This document shows, in pieces, positions 1 through 12,000 of a stretch of 64,000 nucleotides of DNA. The notes below the pieces were generated by a model that saw only the letters and a list, made by a program, of their open reading frames with translations, was not told the origin of the DNA and did no database searches. Made by a program: the position numbers and the translations under genes. Position 1 is the first letter of the stretch; each line of letters opens with the position of its first letter. Source of the DNA: Dendrolimus kikuchii (taxonomy: Eukaryota > Arthropoda > Insecta > Lepidoptera > Lasiocampidae); contig CM034405.1 in NCBI GenBank assembly GCA_019925095.2, positions 16,496,901 through 16,560,900 of the forward strand. Reading direction: 5' to 3'.

Positions 1-97
1 GGTGGCCAACAGGGCTCGGCGCGCGGCCTCCTCGCCCGCCCCGCCCGCGCCGCTGCCCCCGCTCTCCAGCCGAGCGTCCCAGCATTGGGATATGTTG
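1..97 (-). CDS. Bruce: Bruce exon 24, cut by window edge, residues 2250-2282
   Basis: After acceptor TGACAG the frame reads NISQCWDARLES and then a Gly/Ala-rich run. WDARLE matches the ALDARLEVGLEQQAEL block of BIRC6. Open to position 1, so the exon and the gene continue outside the window. Confidence 0.85.
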
Positions 98-3000
98 CTG
101 TCAATAGATAACCTGCATTAGAATGCACAATACGTAAGGCCATCAATATAGATCATAAAACTACGTTTTAACGGTTTTAAGCGCGGTAATTTTATTTGAT
201 TTTGGTTTTTCCGACATGGCCACTGAAAAGTGGCCGAAACGTCGGAAAAACCAAAAAAAAATAAAATTACATACATACATACATACATAACTTCACGCCA
301 GTTCCCTTGCGGGGTAGGCACGAACAACAGAGTGCCATTTAGGCTTATTCTTACACACCTCACTTGCCTCTTTGACATTCATAACTCTTGTCATGCAAGC
401 TCGTCTGTTCTTAAGGCTCCTGACATCACCTTCTGCTAGTACACGATCAATTTGATCATGGAAGGTGTGTCGTGGCCTTCCACGACTTCTGCATCCATCC
501 ACTTTTGCATTGTATATCTGTTTAGTCATTCTTTCATCATGCATTCTTTCCACATGCCCGAACCACCGTAGCATCCTTACCTTCACCCCGACACTCTCTT
601 TCAGACCAACTCTCTTTCTTACTTCGGTATTACGAACGAGGTCCGCGAGCGTCACTAAATAAAATTACCGCGTTTAAAACCGTTAAAACGTAGTTTTATT
701 ATGTATACAAGTCGCGAAAACTTAGGAAAATAGCATCAATATAGGGTAAAGTATACAGGCTATTATTTTACTGCATGAGTTCAGCAAACACGCAAACGGC
801 CCACCTGAAGGAAAGTGTTTAATGTCATCTATAGACATTTGTAATACCAAAGGTGCCACCAATGTGCTGCTGCATTCTAAAGGGAGACTGGACCTGGCCA
901 CTAATACCAGAACACAACTCAAAATTGTTGTGGCAGCATACTGTAAACCAGGTGTGGTAGCCATCCAGTCGGGCAAATACCCTACCACATAGCTATAGGT
1001 TGATTTGTCACTTCTTACAACAACAGGCCGCCCGGACGGAGTAAATTGTATTCTTTCTCTATTCTTGCACGGATAAAATTCTTATTCAAGATATTAAGAA
1101 ATCTATTTATATTTAAATGTATACATTACAGTAAATAAATTATTATTACTGTACTTATAAAATTGAGTATGTTTAAATTAAGAAATCTTAATATTTTCTA
1201 TTTTGTAGTCAGACAATAATATTATTATTATCATTGTATAGGATACAAAATAAAAATCATTAAGATTTCTTGATGATGTTTTGAATAAAATTATATGGTG
1301 CCAAGCATTCTACTAGGGTGCCAAAAAAATGGTAGTTTCCCCTAATTAACAGTCTCTGTGGTAGAATGGACTAATGGCCGGTACACACAGCTTACTAACC
1401 ATTCATTTGTCTTTACAATTGATTAATATTTGGCATAAGCTCCATATACAGTACGACCAATTAATCGTGGCCCGTCTATACGTACGCTTTGCGAACTTTT
1501 GCGCATGTACACTCGTGATTGTACTCGAGTGAGTGATAGCGACGCGACCAATACTGACGTGTGACTAAGACAAAATACCTCGTGGTTCGTTCCGAGTGTT
1601 GCCGAGTAAGCACGAAGCAACAAAAAGAGATGTGCAACGTCGTGTTCTTTAATCGCTTATTATTCAAATCGAGTATAATTAAAAAATATAAATACATTTA
1701 CTTTCTATGTTCTAACAAAACTTAAATTTTCTCTAAGTAGAGTATTAAAATTAATATATGTTTTTTATACCAATAAGTAATAGTTTGTATAATTATATAT
1801 TAAATACGGATAAAAACTCAATAAACAGCAAAAAAGTGTAATTTGTTTTCATCTTATTATCAATATATTTTTTTTAATAACCTTAAAACTCGTGGTAGCG
1901 TAATGGCTAGCGCATGCGTCCCAAACTCAAAGGGAATTGACTTCGAAGCTTGGAATATCACTTGTAAGTGTAAGAATAGAATACATACTGTCATAATTTG
2001 CGAATTACTAGTTTTTTGGGTTTCTTATACGTTTCAGGAGGATGTGAAATCAACAAACAGTGTCTTATTAAATCTTCTGTGTGTATTTTATATTATAGAC
2101 TTTCATAGCAGTATGGTCAATTTGCGCCTCTGTTTGGAATACTTGACCTAAAAAAATTTTTTGGCTGAAAGTCGTGGGAGAATAACTCTTTCACAACTTA
2201 TATAACTTACCTAGAACTGTTATCGACTAAAATCTTAGTTTTGGTTTCTTTCTTGACGGCCTCCAGCAGATTTTGTTCGGGCTTCTCTTCAGACGATTCA
2301 GAGTCATCAGATTCTACGAGCAGTGTCAACTGCTCTTCCATGTCGAGGTCTTTTATTGAATCTTTAAAAGAAATACGACATAATCCATAAAAAATACACC
2401 ATACATCTTAAGGTTTAAAAGGTACAGAAAGACAATAAATTTTCAACTCACTGATCGGAGATTAAAAATTATTTCGGTCATATAAAATGATTCGTCTTTT
2501 ACAAGAAACGAAGACAAAGACTAATGAACTCGAAGACGTATCTTTAAAACATCACTACAAATCAAGCTTGCAGTTTTCAATTCACTTCAGGATTCACTTG
2601 TAAAATCACTGAACTGAACATTATTCTTTCGTAAGATTAATGATGAATTTAAAACATACGAATGTGGCCATATTGTGCGTGACTCGAAAGGCATAATATA
2701 ATAAAACTACGTTTTAACGGTTTTAAGCGCGGTAATTTTATTTGCTTTTGGCTTTTTCGACGTTTCGGCCACTTTTCAGTGGCCATGATCGTGAAAAGTG
2801 GCCGAAACGTCGAAAAAACCAAAATCAAATAAAATTACCGCGCTTAAAACCGTTAAAACGTAGTTTTATTATGTATACAAGTCGCGAAAACTTAAGAAAA
2901 TATTAGGCATAATATACTTTTGTTAGTGTTACTCTTGTTTTACCAAGTATATGCTTCTCTTAGTAAAGCCTTATGTTATAAAATCGTACGCAGAAAAGAA

Positions 3001-6000
3001 CATATTCGCTACAAAGAACTTACAATGTAAACACGCGAACGACCGCTATATTTTATAGTTTATATTTTTGCATAACTAAGCATAATTGAAATTAGATAAG
3101 ATCCAATACTTCTGTCAAAGAACAAACATTATTTCTATGTGCAATTCAAATTATTATTTAATTGGCATGTCTACAACTTTTACTTTTCTTTTTAGCATAT
3201 CAGTAAAATTAATATTTTGCGTGTACCGTACACGCCACGCGAGTATTACACGCACAAATAATAAAAACACACAAGAGGCAAGCGAAAAGCGCTAATCCAA
3301 TTCACCACGTAGGCGGAAAATATAACATTGTTCACATCACCCCCCCCCCCCTCCCCATAGGGTTTGGCACCTTGTCAATCTATTGAACATATTAAAAAAT
3401 ATTTTTTTTGTTTATTTTATGACCGTAGAATAATATCGAAAAAAAAATAGATTTTAAATCTTTATTGAATAAATGAATAGCGTGCTAATCATGGGGGGGG
3501 TGGGGGGTGTTTGCCAACAATGATATAGTTTACCTTATTTTTCGTAATATACAAAAGCTGCCAGTTAGCGCTTACATTAAAAGCAAGTTATTTAGCGGCA
3601 AATTTGTATAAGATCGCGTGTAAATACATCCAGACTGTTATCTCACTTCGATGTTATGTATTTATGATTCTCTATCTCATTCAATAAGCAACAATATGCC
3701 GGCCAATAACGACGGAGTCAGCCCTATACCATGTTACTACTTGCGAAAACGAACACGGTAATCTAAACACATTAGCACACTACATGGACATCATACACTT
3801 AAAGCATATTGACCTCTCTTTTTCTGTATAATGGATAGCAAATATGTCATACTTCGATTCCAAAACTAATCAGGGAGTTTTACACACTGAACACTATTAT
3901 TACACCGATGGACAGGCTGCTGTCACTTTATTTTTGTGTTTGTTTCATTGACGCCATTTTGGCGCTGATAGTCAAGGCGCAGAGTGCGAAAGTGCCCATG
4001 AACTAAAAAAAAATAATTTAACAAAAAATAAAACAAAATTTCAAAGCTACTTTTGAAATTGGTATTGTTACGCAAATACTTGAATAGCTTTAGAAAAAAT
4101 AAATGGAACACGTTGTATGTGCCTATAATATTCGAGGCTTGCCCTCGACGATTTCCCTGAGATCCAATAATCAGATCTTGACTTAGTGACAATGGGGTCT
4201 CCTCGGGAGTAGTATACTCTTATGAATACAAAAGAATTGAAAATCGGTCCACAATCATCAAAAAAAATCCAGTCAAATTAAGTACCTCGTCCTTTGTCCA
4301 GTATGTTAAGTTACTTATGTTAGTATTAATATTAATTTCAGAGATTGTCCAAGTGATGCTTTAAATTGGCACAAAAATATATTTGTTATTTATATGCAGC
4401 AGTCAGTCCAGTGGTAATTGGTTTTACATCTTATATAATAATCGACTAAACACACAGTTAAAATGCGAAAAGTGCTATGCGAATTCCGTAGCGGCTAGTG
4501 GTGGTCTGAACACTACATTATCATAATTATATCCTTATTTCAACACAACAACTTGTGCTCAAATAAATTGTGCATTAAAAGCTGACACACGAAAATTTTT
4601 CTTTTTTGTTATGAGGATTAATTTCCTTACTTGATGATACGAGACCAGCCGCCGGTAATACGTTCGGCTTGCACAAGTTGGTAGACTTCGCCAGACCAAA
4701 ACTATCCGCTAGCAAATCTGCAATAATAACAATGCAGGTCACATCGATTTTGACGCAAATGTTTCATCATTTTTTAAAGATTTTAGTTTATTATATTTTA
4801 AAGTGATCTATTTTCAAATGAATAAAAAAATATACATACATTATTTACTTAATGTTGATCTATGTAGTTTTATAGGTAACTTTGTATTTAACCCTTAACA
4901 TATAGCTATGGACAAATTATAGCGGGTATAATTTTGAATCCGGCTCGAAGGACCAAATGATGTAGGATGAATCCATAACATCAGATAAAACTGAAATGAT
5001 TTGTTTAAACCGACTATTTATTTGAGTTTTACGATATTGAGTGTCGTGCGCGCGTGATTGGCGAGAACTAAACTCGCGCCCGCGCAGCTGTATGGTGTAT
5101 GGTTACACCTTACAGTGCCATAAATTGCTGTTCCTGTGCCATATATTTTTTTCTTGAAGAAAATTATTAAAATTAAATATAAAAATATAAATTAAAAATT
5201 CTTCTGATGAAGAAAATTACGCGTTCCATATAATCCAGATTCCTATATATAACAAAATTTCTTTAACTCACATTATGATTTGAATAACACGCTTTCATTA
5301 TATAAATTGCTTATACAATACTCTGCCTTAGTCGCTTACTATACAGATTATCCGCATAGACCCATGCAGATGACTTATAAAGTTTATATTCTTTTTTTAA
5401 GACTACAAAAAAAAATCAGTATAGGCTCAAGACCATACAAGTGAAAACTTCATCAAGACGAGCAACGCACGCCGAGCGAGTATTGCAGTGAAGCGTTGAC
5501 TATATCTCTCTTGCTCGACTCGAGCCGACTTTACCCGAACGAGCATTCAACATTCAAAAATTCAATTTCAAAGTAGAACATAACACATCAACGCTGATAT
5601 GTAGGTCCAATTCAGTTCCATTCAAGAATAACTTCTCAGCCCAAAGTTATGTGACTAACATACCAGCAACAGTAGGCCCCTTCAGTTTCCTCGGTGTTTT
5701 GGGCGGTTGTCTCGCAGCCGTCCTGTCGGGAGTGACTCTAACGACTCGAGACGAGCTCGCTCCTAGCCACGAGTCATCACTACTCGGACTCGAAGGCGAG
5801 TCGCCGCTCTCGTATTCCACCAGGTCCTGGTAGACATTACATAATTTACACAGAATATTTTAAAAAACTGAGCATAAATGTGTGTATGTAAGATTTACAC
5901 TATTAATAATAAAGCGCTCTGTTTGGTTTCCATAATAAATATATACATAATAATACGCCTGTTTGCAATAGAGGCTGACAGAGACAATGGATTTCCACTT

Positions 6001-9000
6001 CCTAAAAATCTTGTCACACACCTCTTGCTTAATCAACTATCATTGCTTATATATCTCAGCATCTTTGAAGTGCTTTTCACTTGAACTTTATTCAAAACAT
6101 TAACGATTTTATCATGGTAAGTATGATTATTAATCATTTATTCGAAGTAAATTCCGACGAATACTAGTACTTCCTGCTCTACAAACACCGACTTCAGTTT
6201 CGAGAGATAAGTGCCACTTTTCATGTAAGAGGAATTATCTTTGTGTCTCTGCTTATATTAGGTATGTCGATATAGTCCACAAATTTGAACTATTTACAAA
6301 AATCTATAACGTAGTACATACCTGTAGCAATGTGGTGAGAGCATGTCTTGCCCATGATGGCAACGTGACAGCCAGTCGTGCCAATCCCAATATGCAAGAC
6401 GGTTCCAGGAGACTTACACCGCCTGATAATGCACAAAGGCGGCCCACGACCTAATAGTATGAAAAAAAAGAACCAAAAGCACTTTGTTTCATTTTTATTT
6501 CCATGTTTCGGCCAATTCTCAGTAGCCATGATTACTGAAGACAAAGATCTCAAGTGTCAATAGGTAATGTTAAAGTTATTAACCTACCCCCAACTTATTA
6601 ATTTTAATTAATACATTTTTGTTTATGATTAATATTTACTCTATTATTTATTTATTATTTAGCCTATTGAAAAGTTGCCGAAACGTCGAGATAATAATCA
6701 AATAAAATGCCGCGCTAACAACCATTTAAATGTAGTTTTAATTATGACTGTGTGTGTTCGCTTTATATACAGTGTAAACTCCATGTAACGTCACTTGATT
6801 TAATGACAAGTTCTTGCTTTGGTTGGTTTAGCTTGTCTTCCATACAATAATATACTCTATATAGCATTACACTCACTCTCAATAACGACAACAATTAAGT
6901 AATAAAAAGTACCTTTTACGTTGCCAAAATTAGTAAAAACTGCGCAGCTGTGTACGTTCTTTTTATAGCTTTATTATCCTAGTCCGTAATAAACTCGACT
7001 GTCGGCATCATGCATACCGAAATTTCTAAGAAATTCCGAATTACCGTAATTTCTAACTACTTCTTTTATCAATAAGATGCCTCAATATCGCAAGATATGA
7101 ATAAAATAAGTAAAAAAAAATACAACAAAATTACTGGTGCAGCAAAAGACATCAGACAAAAATAACATACTTCTCTCCAGTTAACGACAACTCTCTATAA
7201 CGTCATAAAATGCACAGTCCCTTCGGTATCGTTATATAGAGGTTACACTGTATATATACAATGTAAACTCTATATAACGACACCTATAACATATTATACG
7301 AGTTATATCATACCGGGTGTTTCATTTCCTTTAAAAGATAACTACATTAGGAAAGGCACGCCATTGGTATTAACAATATACTGAAATCAGGCAAAGCTAC
7401 GATTAAGACCATAATGTCCGGTGATTTGAATGAGATAGTAATGGGGCATTACCTTAGCGCACAAGAGGAGTCCGTCTCCGTCGATGGACGTGTCCGCCGC
7501 CAGCATGTGGGCGACGAGGGCCTGGGCGAGCTGGGCGGCGAGCGCGGCGGATATCGGGCGCACCGTCGGCGCCGTGTCCGCGGCGGCGGCGCACTCCGGC
7601 TTCGCGCCGGACCGCTTGCCGATCATCGCCATGCGGGCCTTGAAGCTCAGCCGGGCGCGCTTTTACAAATTAACGTATTATTATAATTGGTCCAACATTT
7701 TATTTTCTTGTTGAAAGACCGATCATTGATCAGTCCGTGATGCCCTAAAGTATTACCAATTTGATTTACATAAAAAACGAGTTTCTTTGTAAATACACTT
7801 TAATCAATTTGGTGTACCCATACCATTCACTAAAATACGGTGTTACGTAATAAATAACCCATATGTTGATACTTAAAAGAGAAATAAAAGCAAAAGTATT
7901 TTTGAATCAAAATAAATGCTGTTTTTTTTTTAATTTTACTTAAAATATTTTCATTTCAAGATGATTAATTACAATTAAATTTAAATAGGCATTAGATACT
8001 CATAGTGAAAACGTCAAAAAGAAAATATTTCGTTGGACACGGTATAGTACACATTCGTGATTTTTTTTGTTTGGGGTAATTGAAGGTTTTTGATGTGCAG
8101 TCTTATTTTGAAAACAATGTATAATGTTGGTCAAAGTGAATGATAACTGTGGAGTATGGATCGTTTTGAACAGTTTTAAAACTGAAAATCCTCAATTTAT
8201 GGAGATGACATAAGAACTTGTTCATGTGGTGTGACAATCAAAAACCTAAAATTTGGTTGAAACTCACGCTAAAACTTGGAACATTTGCAGATGGCAGTGG
8301 CTAGCTACACAGTAGATGCGCAGTCGTATTTTTAATATCAATTATTATGCATTATATTATATTAAAAGAAAAGGTGGATGGATTGTGCAAAGGATGATAT
8401 GATGATATGTGGTGTGACAGAAGATACATGTCAGAATAAAGGAATGTGGAAAGAAAAGACATATTGTGCCAAACCAATTAATTGGGATATGGTGAAGAAA
8501 AGAGAATATTATATTATTAAGGTATATACAAAGTCGTGGTAGCGTAATGGCTAGCGTACGCGTCCTAAACTCAAAGGTCGCTGGTTCGAATCCTCGTCGG
8601 AACGCATGCACCACTTAGGCAGTTTTCTGACCTGGTTTGCATATTGTTATAATTACCAACCATATGCTAACAACGGTGAAGGAAAACATCGTGATGAAAC
8701 CTGCACATCGAGATAACCGATGTGTCAAACATGTCAAGCCGCCTTGGACAAGCGTTCCCCTTATAATGGGAGGCCCGAGCCCAGCAGTTGGACGTTTATG
8801 CGCTTTTATTGTTGTATTGTAAGTTATATATCAGACAACCGAGTGATTATCATTTATTATATGATTATCATCAACATCATTCCGCACTGCAGCCCATTCG
8901 TAACCAATCAATTACCTGTTGATCTTCAAGCGCCACCTGTATGCCCCTTCTAGTAGCTTCTAGCTCTTGCATCTGGAGAAGTAGCTTCTTGTTGAGCTTG

Positions 9001-12000
9001 CGCCTGTGGAGCTTGCACTCCGCCGTTCTGGCTGAAGGGGTGCTGCCACCTTCGTTGCTCGTGGTCGCACCCACCCGACCACCGGTTACCCAGTCCCATC
9101 TACAAATTCAAAAGTTGTTAGTCATATTTTGGCCCACCTGATGGAAAGCTGTTACTGTTGCCTATTGACGTTTGCAACTCCAGAGATGTCACTAACGCAC
9201 TGCCAACTTTGAAGAAATGTTATAACAGCCTTTTTCTAAAAAAAGAACCCAAATTGTAGCGCTGTGGGAAAACCAGGGCTGGAGAATGATTCCAAATCCC
9301 CATTGCGAGCAAGAAAAGCGTTGCGTGCAAGAGCGAAGTTTTTTTTTTAATGGCTTCAATGTACAGACACGGCATTTTTAGAATTTTATAATATGATTTG
9401 AATGAATGAATGAAAAACTTAATTGCACATACATTGAAGTACAATGGGCGGTCTTGTCGCCAAAGGCGATCTCCTCCAGACTACCCTATATAGATAATAG
9501 ATGATGATGTACATTTTTTGAAACATAAATTAATAAAAAAAAAAATTCTGTGGGATAATTATTGAAACCTACACAAGGGAGGCTCTATGTTGCCCTACTG
9601 TACTTTCAATATAGGTCATTCTCTTATAAACAACATACGTACCTCGCATGCCTGTTAGAAGTGGAGGCGACCGTATCCAAGAGCGCTGCAAGCGCTGTAA
9701 GCACTGCCGCTGAGAGCGCCGGTTGCGCTTGAGGCGCGCGCATCAACTCAAGCGCACGCGCTGCAAGCGCTTGACAAACGCCGCCCTCGGGATCCGTGTG
9801 CGAGAATAGACTTTTGCGGCACATGTACATTACTAGTACTAGACACCTAAAATCAGAATTTTTTATTACTAGATACAGGGCCGTCTTTATCCGGGAGTGA
9901 AGGGATGCGTGGCACTCGGGCGCAGAGACCTAAGGAGCCCAAACCAATGGCCCTACGCGTAACATACATAATTTGCCTGTTTTGAAAATAACTTAACCAA
10001 CATTACACTAATGGCAATGACTATTTAATGTTATAATTGTAGTAATAAAAAAAAATGTGACATACAATAACAGATATACACAGTCATGTTGAAAGCACAA
10101 GGCTTCCATTGTTTCCAAAATGGCTACGGACTTCTAAAAATAAACAGAAAAAAAAATCCTTTTTTATGTTAGCAACGGGGGGGAGGGGGGGGTAGTCGAA
10201 TTTTGTCATTCCGGCACCCAAGATGGTTAAGACGGTCCTGACTGATATTATGGCCCAGAAACACAGACCTATAAATAAACTGAGTAAAAAAATTGGCAGT
10301 GTTTATAGTTTCAGATTTTCTTTGCAAGTGAAACGTTGGTCCTTCGAACCAGATTTCGTACGAACGTTATTTGTCAAGGTTTCACATCACAACCCAAATG
10401 GAGCTGGGAGATAACAAGGTAGCTAAAAAGTATTCAAGTAACTGGTGATGGTGCTTTTACTTAAAGGACAAACAATAGAATGCACATTACCTGTCAAGCG
10501 GTTTTGGCGGGGCGTCGTAAGCAGCGAACGCGTTAGTGAGTGTGTGCGCCAGATGGGTGCCCCACCAGGAAGCCGAGCCGCAGACCCTGGCCACCAGAGT
10601 GGCCAGCGCGCCAGCATTTCTGCCACCCCACTCCCACAGCATAGCTGTCACCGTTTCACACCATTCGCGGCTCACTTCATCGTATTGCTGTCATTAAATA
10701 CAGAAACAATGTAGTATATAAAATTATCTAAATGTTTTACATTTTGATATTAGGAACAGAATTACACCTAGAAACGTTACCATTAAACTAAAACTGTACT
10801 TGTTATCATCATAATTTCAAATTGTTAAATGCAAGAGACACTATCAACCATAAATAATAATAAACCCTAGAGGTTTCCAATACTATGAATAAATCAATCA
10901 ATTGTGAATTGCTTTTTTTGTTGTTTTGGAAAATAAATTAAAAAACAACCTAATGGCTATACTCAGGCTGAGTAACTAATTTAAAGAAAAATAAAATTGA
11001 CTATTAATTTTGAACAAAACATTCTTAAATGATAGATATACAAACGGAAAACGTAAAATAAAATAAAAAGTGAATTTTATTATCACTCTTCTGGTAACAG
11101 AAGTTTTTTAAATAGGTTTTGTTGAATAAACAGGTTTCGAACAGTTTTTGCCATACACCTTCAAAGCGCAGGCATATAGTACAGTATGTTTTCAGTTATA
11201 CACAAACACATGTGAAAAGAGACAGAATGAGTAACTAATTATCATAGATTAAACCGGTTAATGTAGGTATATAATACTCTTTTTAAAGTTTACACACAAA
11301 ATGAAGTAGTTGACAAAAACCCATTAAATATAAACCGGTTCCAAGCCTTGCATATAATAGTTGACTAAATGTATGACTTAAAAAACTTGTTTTTATACAG
11401 AAGGTAATTTGAATAAAAACATTTGAATTTGACCCAGTACACGCCTACCCCTGTTCGGTCGCTTTATTGTTTGTTTTGGAAATAGTAAACATAAATTGCA
11501 TATAGGGCCCGTTCCTTTAGTATCTCACAACGCCCAAAATGCGCCATCTGCCGTTCCACATGGTGAATACGGTCGTTATTGTCGTGGCAAAAACGTCATT
11601 ATTTTCGATCACACTGCGCTCAAAACTAACCAAGTCAAGAGCTGCGTCGAAGTGGGCGTAGACCATAGAGCATTAATTCTCTCTATCGATTGACATTGAA
11701 AAAGGCGCGATTTTCAAATCAACCAATGACTTATGTATATCGTTGTTAATTACATCAACTCTCCATAATCCGTTCCACTAGAGTTTATGATTGTAATGCC
11801 CGCAAGCAAGTGGAATGGAAAAATCGCGGTCGGGAACCTGTTCGATGTGAGTCTCGTTTGGAGCGTAGTCATAGTCAATAAACAAAATTTATAGATGTAC
11901 AAAGTATAATAGAAAACCACTCACCACATCACTCATCTGGAAGTAGAAATACAGCAGCATATCAACCACATTCTCACTTATAACTCTCAACTTATCCGTG

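Noticed and set aside
6290..6553. 87-codon minus-strand frame as a separate gene
   Set aside because: It overlaps Bruce exon 20, but the conserved protein is in a different frame bounded by good splice sites.
8540..8593. tRNA gene on the plus strand
   Set aside because: Same reasoning: SINE head, recurring at 1888 without the rest.
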